Assembly (NCBI GenBank): GCA_031556065.1
Contig: JAVBTR010000023.1
Location: forward strand, 58,457 to 122,456
DNA: 64,000 bases
DNA from: JAVBTR01 sp031556065
GTDB lineage: Bacteria; Bacillota; Clostridia; Christensenellales; Aristaeellaceae
Reading direction: 5' to 3'
Of this stretch, positions 15,495 through 23,718 are shown piece by piece. The notes beneath the pieces are model-generated. The model saw only the letters and a program-made list of their open reading frames with translations, made no database searches and was not told the origin of the DNA. How positions within the stretch are numbered: position 1 is the stretch's first letter; every line of letters begins with the position of its first letter. The position numbers and the translations under genes were made by a program.

Positions 15495-17156
15495 TTAAAT
15501 TTCAATGATGATAGGAAGCACCATGGGATTTCGCTTCATCTTTTCGTAAATCATGCGATGAAGCTCATCCTTAATCCGGTTTTTCAATCCGTTCCAATCC
15601 GGGTTATCGCTAAGGTTATAGCTTTGCACAATCAACCGCACCAGTTCCCTGGAGGATTCGATAATATCTTCGTTCTCACGCACGTAGACGAACCCACGGC
15701 TGATGATATCCGGGCCGGAAACCAGTGCGCCGCGGTCACGATCAATGGCCAGTACAGCAATCACCAAGCCATCCTGGCTTAAATGCTTACGGTCCCGAAG
15801 CACCACGTTCCCTACATCGCCAATGCCCAAGCCATCTACCATCAGAGCGCCAGAGGGCACCACTTCGCCTAAGGACAAGGTGTTTTCTGTCATTTCGATA
15901 GCCTGGCCGATTTCGGGAATAACGATGTTCAGCCGGTCGCAGCCCAGGGCTTCCGCCAATTCGGCGTGCTGCCAGAGCATACGGTATTCACCGTGAACAG
16001 GGATAAAATACTTAGGCTTTACCAGCGCGTGCAAAAGCTTTAATTCTTCCTGCCTTGCGTGACCAGAAACGTGCACCTCGGCCAAACGATCGTATATGAC
16101 CTGGGCGCCGCAGCGGTAAAGCTGGTTGATAACCCGGGAAATATACTTTTCATTGCCGGGAATGGGGGTGGCGGAAATAACCACCATATCGCTGGGCCGG
16201 ATTTGCAGTTTGCGGTGTTCTGCAAAAGCCATCCGGGTCAGGCCGCTCATGGGTTCCCCCTGGCTGCCGGTTGTCATCACAAGGATGTTTTCATCTGGGT
16301 AAGCGTCGATATCGTCCACATCGATCAGCACCCCTTGGGGGATGCGCATTTCGCCGATCTGCATGGCTACACGGCTTACGTTGATCATGCTACGGCCAAT
16401 AAAGCACACCTTGCGGTTGTAGCGAATGGCGTTATCGATAATCATTTGCATGCGGTGAATGTTGGAAGCGAACTGGGCGACAATGACCCTGCCTTTGGCT
16501 TCCTGAAACAGCTTTTCGAAGGTTTCGCCTACCTTCATTTCAGAAATGGTGTAACCGGCTCTTTCCACGTTGGTGGATTCACACAGGAACGCCATAACGC
16601 CCTGCTCGCCCAAAGCAGCAAAGGATGCCAGGTCTGTCATTTCGCCATCCACAGGGGTGTAATCGATCTTAAAGTCGCCGCTGACGACCACCGTGCCCGC
16701 AGGGCAGGTAAGGGCAATGGCAACGGCCCCCGCGATAGAGTGGTTCACCTTAATAAACGAAATGGTGAACTTACCAAGCTTGATCATATCCCTGGGATTG
16801 ACCACCTGCATGGGGATACCGGCAACACGATGTTCCTTGAGTTTAAGTTCCACAAGAGCCAAGGTGAGCTTGGTGCCATATAAAGGCGCAGGCACCTGCT
16901 TTAAAATGTAAGGTGTGGCACCGATGTGGTCTTCGTGGCCATGGGTAAACAAATAGCCGCGAACACGGTTTTTGTTTTGAACCAGGTAGCTTACATCGGG
17001 GATCACCAAATCGACACCCAACATATCTTCCTTGGGGAAGATAGAACCGCAGTCGATAACGACAATGTCATCTTCATATTCGAACACGGTCATGTTCTTG
17101 CCGACTTCGTCAACCCCGCCCAGGGGAATAATGCGCAGTTTAGATTCTTTTGGCAC
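15495..17156 (-). CDS. rnj: Ribonuclease J
   Basis: RNase J is a metallo-beta-lactamase/beta-CASP nuclease with 5' exonuclease and endonuclease activity in mRNA turnover and rRNA maturation. GTG 17156 is the likely start because GGAAGGAGG lies just upstream; the frame extends 24 codons further without a site. The 553-residue product has LFTHGHEDHIGA with zinc ligands H72, H74, D76 and H77. The beta-CASP domain follows, with MTTGSQGEPMSGL near 320 and the SGHA motif near 375. A C-terminal domain ends the protein. A palindrome-rich upstream region may carry control sites. Confidence 0.95.
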   Translation of the reverse strand: MPKESKLRIIPLGGVDEVGKNMTVFEYEDDIVVIDCGSIFPKEDMLGVDLVIPDVSYLVQNKNRVRGYLFTHGHEDHIGATPYILKQVPAPLYGTKLTLALVELKLKEHRVAGIPMQVVNPRDMIKLGKFTISFIKVNHSIAGAVAIALTCPAGTVVVSGDFKIDYTPVDGEMTDLASFAALGEQGVMAFLCESTNVERAGYTISEMKVGETFEKLFQEAKGRVIVAQFASNIHRMQMIIDNAIRYNRKVCFIGRSMINVSRVAMQIGEMRIPQGVLIDVDDIDAYPDENILVMTTGSQGEPMSGLTRMAFAEHRKLQIRPSDMVVISATPIPGNEKYISRVINQLYRCGAQVIYDRLAEVHVSGHARQEELKLLHALVKPKYFIPVHGEYRMLWQHAELAEALGCDRLNIVIPEIGQAIEMTENTLSLGEVVPSGALMVDGLGIGDVGNVVLRDRKHLSQDGLVIAVLAIDRDRGALVSGPDIISRGFVYVRENEDIIESSRELVRLIVQSYNLSDNPDWNGLKNRIKDELHRMIYEKMKRNPMVLPIIIEI

Positions 17157-17444
17157 AAAGAGCCTCCTTCCTCGTAAATTGTTTAATTTGATACCTAAAG
17201 CCAATATACTCAATTGGCAATATTTCATGGGGAAAAAGTCATATGATTAACCCGAACGCCGGCTTCTCATATACAACAAAGAAGGCCGAATTTCGGCATA
17301 CATCCTCCATCATGTTTGTCTAAAGACAAATGTACGGTCTCAAGTATCATCTTATTATATCACGAATTCGCAAAAAAAACAGCAAAAAAAGACTGCGCAA
17401 TCGTAAAAAATTCCGCAATCTTTTTGTTCATTATGGATGGGTGC
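17157..17444. promoter_or_regulatory. rnj upstream region with inverted repeats
   Basis: No gene is seen in these 288 bp. Inverted repeats are GCCAAT/ATTGGC (17200-17205 and 17213-17218), TTTGTC/GACAAA (17315-17320 and 17325-17330), and GCCGAA/TTCGGC (17285-17297). A weak minus-strand promoter reading TTGCCA, 17 bp, TAGGTA overlaps the first repeat. A role in rnj control is inference. Confidence 0.4.
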
Positions 17445-17768
17445 TCAGACATGCTTGCCAATCATCTGCTCTAACACGGCTTTGGGCTGCACCCCAACGA
17501 TCTTTTCCACCGGCTGGCCATTTTTAAAAAGCAGCAGTGTGGGAATGGACATGACACCGAATTTTTCCGCAAGGGCGGGACATTCGTCTATGTTGATTTT
17601 GCCTACGGTGAGACGACCTTCATAATCACTCGCCAGCTCATCTACAATGGGGGCGATCATGCGGCAAGGCATGCACCAGGAAGCCCAGAAGTCCACTAAA
17701 ACAGGGGCTGAAGCGGCGGAAACGATGGTATCAAAGTTGGCGGTTGTAACCTGTACGGGTTCACTCAT
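17445..17768 (-). CDS. trxA: Thioredoxin with CMPC active site
   Basis: This is a 107-residue thioredoxin, a cytoplasmic dithiol-disulfide reductant. The start at 17768 has GGAGG upstream. The active site is W31-C-M-P-C35 instead of the classical W-C-G-P-C; MPC variants are expected to shift redox potential. The cis-proline motif SIPTLLLFKNG near residues 73-83 is intact. It is the last gene after spoIIIAH and the rseC-like gene, so it may be co-expressed with them and could serve redox control in the mother cell, which is inference. Confidence 0.92.
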   Translation of the reverse strand: MSEPVQVTTANFDTIVSAASAPVLVDFWASWCMPCRMIAPIVDELASDYEGRLTVGKINIDECPALAEKFGVMSIPTLLLFKNGQPVEKIVGVQPKAVLEQMIGKHV

Positions 17769-17769
17769 T

Positions 17770-18192
17770 TTATTTTTCCTCCTGACGGGCACTGATAACA
17801 CGAACGAGCTGAGGCTGCCATTGGACGTTGTTTTTAATAACGCCATCGGTCATACGGATGATTAAAAGCCCTAAAGGCAGCCCAATCCCCCCACCGATAA
17901 TGGTGGCCAGGTTACGGTCCATAAGGCTGCCTAAAGTAAAATAGCCTGCGATCATTCCGCCTAAAAGGCCGACTAGGGGCACCATATAGGCCAGGGCAGA
18001 GGCTTTTAATACATTGCCGGTAGGCATATCCACCACGACCTGATCGCCCTTTTCCGCTTTTCCTTTGATTTTCAGCTCCATTTGGGAACGGCCCCCATGA
18101 CACGCACCGCATTTTTCACAATCGGTTGGCCTGCAAAAGGTGACCAAAAGCTCATCACCGGAAACGGAAACCACTTCCCCGATTCGTTCCAT
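17770..18192 (-). CDS. RseC/MucC-family membrane protein (SoxR-reducing type)
   Basis: RseC proteins are associated with Rnf electron transport and SoxR reduction. From Met 18192 the 140-residue protein has a soluble N-terminal region with a cysteine cluster (C-R-P-T-D-C-E-K-C-G-A-C) near residues 20-31, then two transmembrane helices (about 65-87 and 94-113). Its stop lies next to the trxA start. The ribosome-binding site is weak (GCAGG). Next to thioredoxin it may take part in thiol or electron transfer; no rnf genes are in the window. Confidence 0.8.
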   Translation of the reverse strand: MERIGEVVSVSGDELLVTFCRPTDCEKCGACHGGRSQMELKIKGKAEKGDQVVVDMPTGNVLKASALAYMVPLVGLLGGMIAGYFTLGSLMDRNLATIIGGGIGLPLGLLIIRMTDGVIKNNVQWQPQLVRVISARQEEK

Positions 18193-18299
18193 CAGTTGGC
18201 CTGCTTTCTTACATTTATCCCCCAAATCATACCACATTCGCACTTGAAATAAAAGGGGGACAATCATAGTATACCCTGTTTTGGCCAAACTGAAACCTG

Positions 18300-18803
18300 T
18301 TACAGCATATCCCCTGTCATAATTTTAATGTTATCCAAAGCTTCCTGCGTGTTTTTTTCGCAAAGGGTCATGATCAGGGCAGCCTCGCCCCTTGTGAGGG
18401 TTTCACGGGTCACGATTACAGTCACGCTGCCAGGGGCCACTACCGCCAGGCATGGGGAAAAGCCGCTCCCGATCAAAACCCCTTCAATGGCCAGCTCCTC
18501 TTCTCTTTGCCTTGTGATCTGGCTTAGCTGAGCAGCCACATCCGCAAGAAAGGCAGCATTTCCAGCGCCACTGTCCAAAATGCCTTGCAGGGTTTTCAGA
18601 TCCTCGTCCCGTGTCTGCTCCCGCTTTTCACGATACGCCTGGACGCTGGATATGGGCGCCGGAGAAAGCGTCACACCTGCAGGCACATTGGTAACGGGAA
18701 TGCGCAGGGTGCTTTCTGCAGGGGTAAGATTGTTTAAAAGGTATCCTGCGCCAAGGAAAATCCCCAGAAGCAGAATAACCGCGGGTACTAGCCATTTTTT
18801 CAT
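18300..18803 (-). CDS. spoIIIAH: Stage III sporulation protein AH
   Basis: SpoIIIAH of the mother cell pairs with forespore SpoIIQ to form the channel or feeding tube that sustains forespore transcription. The 167-residue protein has one N-terminal transmembrane segment (about 5-24). Its extracytoplasmic domain contains YREKREQTRDEDL and a C-terminal ring-building motif part with VTVIVTRETLTRGEAALI. It is the eighth gene of the spoIIIA operon and has the usual neighbours. Length is close to family norms, though somewhat short. Confidence 0.92.
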   Translation of the reverse strand: MKKWLVPAVILLLGIFLGAGYLLNNLTPAESTLRIPVTNVPAGVTLSPAPISSVQAYREKREQTRDEDLKTLQGILDSGAGNAAFLADVAAQLSQITRQREEELAIEGVLIGSGFSPCLAVVAPGSVTVIVTRETLTRGEAALIMTLCEKNTQEALDNIKIMTGDML

Positions 18804-18809
18804 GTTTCA

Positions 18810-19205
18810 TTACTCCTTTTTGCCGGGGCTCATAGAGAATACCTCCACCGCATCTTCACTTAGCCCTAACAGCGTTCGCGTGGCGCGGATGAGGTTCAGC
18901 CGAACACCAATATCGCTGGCCCCTTCGGAAACGATCACGGCCCCTACAGGCACGGCGGATTGCGCGGTTTGGCTTAAGCTTGTTTTTGCCTCATCGCTGG
19001 TTTGGTAGAAGACCGCAATCTGGGTTTTCCCTGCCCCGTCAATAGCGGATAGAATAGCGGAAATCCGCACTTCCTCATCGGATGAATGGGAAGCCGGGGT
19101 TTGGTTTAAGACAAGGCTTAATCCTACGCATAAAAAAATGAAAAGCATCAGCCATTGCATGGGCTTGATGGCTTTAAGGCTTTTGAAAAAAGAATTAAAC
19201 TCCAT
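18810..19205 (-). CDS. spoIIIAG: Stage III sporulation protein AG
   Basis: SpoIIIAG forms a large oligomeric ring in the mother-cell/forespore channel. The 131-residue protein has an N-terminal transmembrane helix (about 17-34) and a domain ending with GAVIVSEGASDIGVRLNL, the conserved SpoIIIAG ring-building stretch. It is shorter than Bacillus homologues (about 230 residues), the reduction being in the linker after the membrane helix. It overlaps the spoIIIAF end by 11 nt. Confidence 0.9.
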   Translation of the reverse strand: MEFNSFFKSLKAIKPMQWLMLFIFLCVGLSLVLNQTPASHSSDEEVRISAILSAIDGAGKTQIAVFYQTSDEAKTSLSQTAQSAVPVGAVIVSEGASDIGVRLNLIRATRTLLGLSEDAVEVFSMSPGKKE

Positions 19206-19701
19206 GCCCGCCCTGCGCCTCCTTAAAGGGGATAATGGCTTGCGTGGGAATATTCAGCGTATTGGCGATAATGGCCACAAAAGCTTCCGGCAAGGGCGGA
19301 CTATCCAAGGCGGAGGCGGCAAGGGAATCTGTTGCCGCCAGGCATTTGACGATCTGCCCCTGTTCATTTACACTGACGCTTACCATGGCGGATTCATATC
19401 CAGCCTTCTTAAGGGCGTTTTGAGCCGCTTGGGCCAATTGGCGTTCTCCGCTTTGAAGCACTGCGTCAAGGTAGCTGCCGGAGGAAGCCAAGGTTTCTTT
19501 TTGGAAGATGGCTGCTGCTGCCCTATCGTGATTGGGCGCGGCGAACTTTAAGGCGGTTGAAAGAAAGGTTACCAGCATCAGCAGCATAATAAGCCCTAAC
19601 CCCGTTTTTCCCGCTGCCTTCATTTTCCCTTCGGGCAAAAGTTTTTCAAACAGGGTAATGAGCATAATCAGGATCACCAACGGGCGAAGAATGCTGTCCA
19701 T
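19195..19701 (-). CDS. spoIIIAF: Stage III sporulation protein AF
   Basis: SpoIIIAF is a membrane component of the mother-cell side of the forespore channel. The 168-residue protein has two closely spaced hydrophobic helices near the N-terminus (about 5-18 and 28-50) and a soluble C-terminal domain. Identification rests on position between AE and AG, length and topology, with modest sequence motifs (LRPLVILIMLI, KTGLGLIMLLMLV). Confidence 0.88.
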   Translation of the reverse strand: MDSILRPLVILIMLITLFEKLLPEGKMKAAGKTGLGLIMLLMLVTFLSTALKFAAPNHDRAAAAIFQKETLASSGSYLDAVLQSGERQLAQAAQNALKKAGYESAMVSVSVNEQGQIVKCLAATDSLAASALDSPPLPEAFVAIIANTLNIPTQAIIPFKEAQGGHGV

Positions 19702-19713
19702 AGGCGGCTCCTT

Positions 19714-20838
19714 TCATCGTAGCATCACTGCGATATTGCCTACCACCAGCATTTGGGCGATGAGCAAAATAAACATGGCTCCTACCGATAGCTGGATAAT
19801 GAATAGCAGCATCAGTACCTGAGAAAAATCCTGCATACAGTGAACGATGCGGCTTTCGGCGGCAGGCTGTAAAAGGGCGGCGCAAAGGCGGTAGACAAAC
19901 ACCGATAGCAAGGTCTGGATCATAGGCTGGGCGCAGATGCCGATTAATACTACCAAGCCCGTAACCCCAAGGGCGTTTTTAATCAACAAACTGCAGCCTA
20001 CCAGTGTATCCACCGTATCAGCGAACATGCCGCCTACGATGGGCACAAAGTTGTCGATGGTGTATTTGGCCGTGCGGATGGAGATGCCATCCACCGCCGC
20101 GGTGCCCAGGCCCTGGATCAATGTGACGCCGATAAAAACAGTGAAGCTGACTCCCAAAGTCCAGGTAGCTACCTGCCGAACCAAAGAGCTAAGCCGCGAC
20201 ACCTTTAAACTGTCGGACACGTGATCCAGCATCACCAGTACCGCGTCCCCAATGGCACAAGGCAGGGTCACATTGCCGATTAAGGATGTCATAAACCCGC
20301 AGGCCGCTACCACAGCCGGTTGGAAAAACGCGGCGCTAGCGGTGCCGCCAACGGCTGCAAGCAGGGTAAGCAAAATGGGGAAGAGGTTTTGCATAGCCTG
20401 GGTCATGTGGGAAATAGTTTCTTTGGAAAGGCTGATATGCTGGCTTAAATCCTGCACCATGATTACCGCTACCATTAAAAAGCAGGCATAGCCTGTCATT
20501 TCCCTGGCGGTGGCGCTTTTCTCCCCCTGCATAAAAGCGTTTACCAACCCACAGATAATGGCCGGAACCACCAGGCGGGTAATGCGGAAAACGCTTTGAT
20601 AAAGGGCGTTCATGCACTGCTGAAATAGCCCCTGCATCAGGCTTTCAAGGGAAAGCACTGTTTCTCCTTTGGCCAGGGAAAGCACCGTGCTTTGGATATC
20701 CACCGCGCCGCCTAAATCGCTTACCATCTTTTGAAAGCTGTTAAGATCGATGGTATCGATCACCTGATCAAAGCTTTGGGCAAGGGCGAGGATGGGGAAT
20801 GATAAAATGATCAGAACCAGGATAGCAAGTTTTTTCAA
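19714..20838 (-). CDS. spoIIIAE: Stage III sporulation protein AE
   Basis: SpoIIIAE is the large polytopic membrane protein of the SpoIIIA complex. The 374-residue product has a signal-peptide-like N-terminus and about seven to eight transmembrane segments, with the conserved stretch VPIVGGMFADTVDTLVGC near 268-285. The start is TTG at 20838 with AAGGAGG about 13 nt upstream, a longer spacing than usual. A 70-nt gap separates it from spoIIIAD, the largest gap inside this operon. Confidence 0.93.
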   Translation of the reverse strand: MKKLAILVLIILSFPILALAQSFDQVIDTIDLNSFQKMVSDLGGAVDIQSTVLSLAKGETVLSLESLMQGLFQQCMNALYQSVFRITRLVVPAIICGLVNAFMQGEKSATAREMTGYACFLMVAVIMVQDLSQHISLSKETISHMTQAMQNLFPILLTLLAAVGGTASAAFFQPAVVAACGFMTSLIGNVTLPCAIGDAVLVMLDHVSDSLKVSRLSSLVRQVATWTLGVSFTVFIGVTLIQGLGTAAVDGISIRTAKYTIDNFVPIVGGMFADTVDTLVGCSLLIKNALGVTGLVVLIGICAQPMIQTLLSVFVYRLCAALLQPAAESRIVHCMQDFSQVLMLLFIIQLSVGAMFILLIAQMLVVGNIAVMLR

Positions 20839-20908
20839 AGCTCGTTAGTAACCTCCTTGGGAGGTATTCTCAATAAAGTGGTCACAGCCACTCTGCTGAT
20901 GCGCATGC

Positions 20909-21295
20909 TTAGGGAATCAACGCTAGTATCATTTCCACAATGGAAACCACTATGGGTGCAAGTAATGTAAGCAAAATAGCCTTGGCCGCATATTCCACCT
21001 TTAAAGCCAGGCCTTCTTCTTCCGCATCCCGGCAGGTTTGGGCGGCGAACTGGGCCAGGGTGGAAATGCCAATGGTTTTAAGCAGCATTTGCAGATAATT
21101 ACCCTGTACATGGGCGGCAGCGGCCAATTGAGACAGCACTGTTACAATGCCGGACAGCTTTAAAAGCGAGATGGTCAGAAGAATTAGCCCGGCGCCCAGG
21201 GATAATACCAGGCTCATTTCCTTGTTCATTTTCCGAAGGCTCAAGGCCATGAATGCTGCCAGAACGGAAAAGCCCGCTATTTGCATCATTTCCAT
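20909..21295 (-). CDS. spoIIIAD: Stage III sporulation protein AD
   Basis: This is a 128-residue hydrophobic protein with about four membrane segments and the family motif TIGISTLAQFAAQTCRDAEE near residues 71-90. It overlaps the spoIIIAC stop by one base. SpoIIIAD is thought to act with AC as membrane part of the forespore-feeding channel. Confidence 0.93.
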   Translation of the reverse strand: MEMMQIAGFSVLAAFMALSLRKMNKEMSLVLSLGAGLILLTISLLKLSGIVTVLSQLAAAAHVQGNYLQMLLKTIGISTLAQFAAQTCRDAEEEGLALKVEYAAKAILLTLLAPIVVSIVEMILALIP

Positions 21296-21492
21296 CAGTA
21301 CAATTGAAAGATGCTCTTAACAGAACTGAATAAATCCGCCACCAGGTTAATGACCATCAGCAGCACGATCACCAGCCCTGCCACGGTGGAAAGCATGGCC
21401 ATATCCTCCCGGCCTGTACGGGTTAAAATTTGGCTGATAACCGTTACCAGTATGCCGATGCCCGCAATGCGAAACAGCATTTCAATTTGCAT
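21295..21492 (-). CDS. spoIIIAC: Stage III sporulation protein AC
   Basis: This is a 65-residue protein with two transmembrane helices (about 8-26 and 33-55), typical in length for SpoIIIAC. It shows IAGIGILVTVISQILTRTGR near residues 8-27. It lies between AB and AD as in other spore formers. Confidence 0.92.
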   Translation of the reverse strand: MQIEMLFRIAGIGILVTVISQILTRTGREDMAMLSTVAGLVIVLLMVINLVADLFSSVKSIFQLY

Positions 21493-21505
21493 TATTTCTG
21501 CCTCC

Positions 21506-22003
21506 TTAAATCAGTAATAGCACCAGCGCGAAGCCACCAAGCCACCCCAGGTTGACATACAGCCGGCCATTTTTCTCATAGGCCTGCTTGGCCTGCTCAT
21601 AAGCTGCACTAAAGGCATCCAGGCTTAGCTTGACGGCCCCTTGCCGCTTTTCCAGGCTGCCTGTCCCAAGGCCCACAAGCAGGCTGTGGATCAGCAGTAA
21701 ATCCTTTTCTTCATAGCCGGTGGCCCCGCTTTTTACGAACGCTTCCTGGGCGGATAATTCCGGCGTTGTTCGCATGAGGGCGATGGTGTTTTGCATTTGC
21801 GCATCCAGAACCGGGTATTCGCCCAAGCCTGACTCCAATACCTGGTCCATAGGCAAGCGCTGGGTGCTAAGGGTGGTTTGAATGCGGGCAATAAACCGCA
21901 TCCATGCGTTTAAAAGCGTTTGCCGCTTTTTAAGCCGCGCGGATGCCAGCATACCCATAATCCCGCAGCCGATCCCGGCCATCAGTGCCGCTGCAAGTGC
22001 CAT
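21506..22003 (-). CDS. spoIIIAB: Stage III sporulation protein AB
   Basis: This is a 165-residue protein with hydrophobic segments at both ends (about 1-20 and 150-165) and a helical middle (SARLKKRQTLL...TTLSTQRLP), similar to the GspF-like fold assigned to SpoIIIAB. It overlaps the 3' end of spoIIIAA by 22 nt, consistent with translational coupling. Confidence 0.92.
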   Translation of the reverse strand: MALAAALMAGIGCGIMGMLASARLKKRQTLLNAWMRFIARIQTTLSTQRLPMDQVLESGLGEYPVLDAQMQNTIALMRTTPELSAQEAFVKSGATGYEEKDLLLIHSLLVGLGTGSLEKRQGAVKLSLDAFSAAYEQAKQAYEKNGRLYVNLGWLGGFALVLLLI

Positions 22004-22893
22004 CGTTCGCCCTCCCGGTTGTACACTTCTTCTACAGAGCCTACGCTGTCGGTTTTTAGCTGTACCATCATATCAAAGGCTTTTTGGTGGCACAGTAAGC
22101 CAAAATCCGTTCGGGAGAAGATATCGGCAATGCTCCCGGCGTGGACAGAAGCCATTACCGCGATGCCTGATGCCTTGGCGTCTAAAATAGCGGCAGTATC
22201 TTCCATCCCGCTGATTTCATCGGTAACGATCAATTGAGGTGCCATGGAACGGATCAGCCAGCGAATGCCATAGGCTTTCTGGCAGCCATCCAGCACATCG
22301 GTGGAAAAGCCCACATCCAATTGGGGCACACCATTTTGGCAGGCGGCCAGTTCCCCACGTTCGTCGTTCATGCCCACCATAATGCCGTTATCGGAAAAGT
22401 TCCGGGCCAAGTCCCGTAACAGCGTGGTTTTGCCTGTGGTAGGCGCGCCCAGGATCAGAATAGAGGGTACCTTGCTCAAGGCCTTTATATAAGGCAAGAG
22501 AGGCTTGCAAGCGCCTTTATGCTCCCTTGCTATGCGAAGGCAGACCGAGGCGATATCGCATAGCTGTACAGCTTCATCCCTTTCCCATTGCACCTTGCCG
22601 CATAGGCCCAGCCGGTGGCCGCCCCGAAGGGTAATAAAGCCTCTCCGGGCTTCATCGTAGCGGGCGTAAAGGCCATGCTCAGACAGGGTTTCACTGATCC
22701 TTTGCACCTGGCCGCTGTCGGGAACAAAGGTGCCCTGATGGAGACATGACAGGGCTTTGAACTGCACCGGACGGTTGGCTCTTAACCGAATTTCTAAAAG
22801 AGAGGGGATGCTTAGGGTATTCAACTCCTCCTGCAAGGCCTGGGGCAGGCATGAAAGCAGGAAGGCTAGACTTTCATTGGCGTTCACGGACAT
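21982..22893 (-). CDS. spoIIIAA: Stage III sporulation protein AA (secretion-type ATPase)
   Basis: SpoIIIAA is the cytoplasmic ATPase that powers the SpoIIIA-SpoIIQ channel, related to type II/IV secretion ATPases. The 303-residue protein has Walker A GAPTTGKTTLL near residue 148 and LIVTDEISGMEDTAAI near 218 as Walker B region. It is the first gene of the spoIIIA set and starts 5 nt downstream of the L,D-transpeptidase gene. Sigma-E control is expected from other spore formers; I could not find a convincing sigma-E promoter. Confidence 0.93.
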   Translation of the reverse strand: MSVNANESLAFLLSCLPQALQEELNTLSIPSLLEIRLRANRPVQFKALSCLHQGTFVPDSGQVQRISETLSEHGLYARYDEARRGFITLRGGHRLGLCGKVQWERDEAVQLCDIASVCLRIAREHKGACKPLLPYIKALSKVPSILILGAPTTGKTTLLRDLARNFSDNGIMVGMNDERGELAACQNGVPQLDVGFSTDVLDGCQKAYGIRWLIRSMAPQLIVTDEISGMEDTAAILDAKASGIAVMASVHAGSIADIFSRTDFGLLCHQKAFDMMVQLKTDSVGSVEEVYNREGERWHLQRH

Positions 22894-22898
22894 AGCTC

Positions 22899-23591
22899 CT
22901 AATCAAACAAAATAAGGCCGATGGCCTGATAAAAGGCCCAATCCACCGAATCGCGGCTTTGCAGCCCCAAATCTTTCCGGGCGCGGATGACGGCTTGCTT
23001 GGTACCCTCTCCATAGACCCCGTCGGCACTGCCCCAGTAATAGCCCAAGGCTTTGAGCCTTGACTGAACAGCCCGGACGTGGCTGTTGCGGTCCCCAGGG
23101 GAAAGGGCTTTCAGCCCGCTGTCCAGGTCCCCGTAAGGGCCGCCTTCGATCACCACGCGGGTACCGTTTGGCACGCGCTTGTACAGGTCCTCCGCATCCT
23201 TTACATACATGCGGATGCAGCCGTGGGAGGCGTTGGAACCGATCGAGCTGGGCTTGTTGGTGCCGTGAATGCCATAGGTACCCCAGGGGCAGTTAATGCC
23301 CAGAAACCGGGTGCCAAAGCCGCTCATTTCGCTGGCGAAACGGTTGGTAATGCGAAAAACCCCAATAGGGGTGGGGGTGGAACCTGCGCCGGTAGCGACG
23401 GGATAGGTTTTTAAAACCTTCGTGCCTTCGTAAAGGGTGAGGGTCTTGCGGTGGATTTCAATGAGGATCCATTTGGTCTTGTTTTCTTCACCGGAAACAA
23501 TGGCGGAAGCGGGCTGTGCTTGCTCCTGTATAGGTATGAGAACACAGGCAAGCAAAAACACCACCACCAGGGCCAATTCCCATACACGCAT
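22899..23591 (-). CDS. L,D-transpeptidase (YkuD) with C-terminal peptidoglycan-binding domain
   Basis: YkuD enzymes form 3-3 cross-links in peptidoglycan using a cysteine nucleophile. The 230-residue protein has a signal or anchor helix (about 3-20). The YkuD domain carries the catalytic motif ending SHGCIRM near residue 125 and an upstream GIHGT. A PG_binding_1 module follows (about 170-225, VRAVQSRLKALGYY and DGVYGEGTK). AAGGGAGG precedes the start. Only 5 nt separate it from spoIIIAA, so it may be co-transcribed with the sporulation operon and act in spore cortex or coat-face wall remodelling, which is inference. A weak sigma-E-like CATACCCA lies upstream near 23674. Confidence 0.9.
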   Translation of the reverse strand: MRVWELALVVVFLLACVLIPIQEQAQPASAIVSGEENKTKWILIEIHRKTLTLYEGTKVLKTYPVATGAGSTPTPIGVFRITNRFASEMSGFGTRFLGINCPWGTYGIHGTNKPSSIGSNASHGCIRMYVKDAEDLYKRVPNGTRVVIEGGPYGDLDSGLKALSPGDRNSHVRAVQSRLKALGYYWGSADGVYGEGTKQAVIRARKDLGLQSRDSVDWAFYQAIGLILFD

Positions 23592-23653
23592 GGCTCATCC
23601 TCCCTTTGCAAAGAAACTTATGCTTAAAGTGGGAGGAGTATGCGGATTTACCC

Positions 23654-23682
23654 TTGCAAATTTGGCCGAAATTGGGTATGAT
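23654..23682 (+). promoter_or_regulatory. Sigma-A type promoter of lepA
   Basis: TTGCAA (23654-23659), a 17-bp spacer and TATGAT (23677-23682) lie 36 bp before the lepA start. Confidence 0.7.
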
Positions 23683-23718
23683 AAGGCGTAAAAATTTATT
23701 GATAACAGGGGTGTTGAC

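Noticed and set aside
16059..16883. 274-residue plus-strand frame
   Set aside because: It is antisense to rnj, whose motifs and length are complete.
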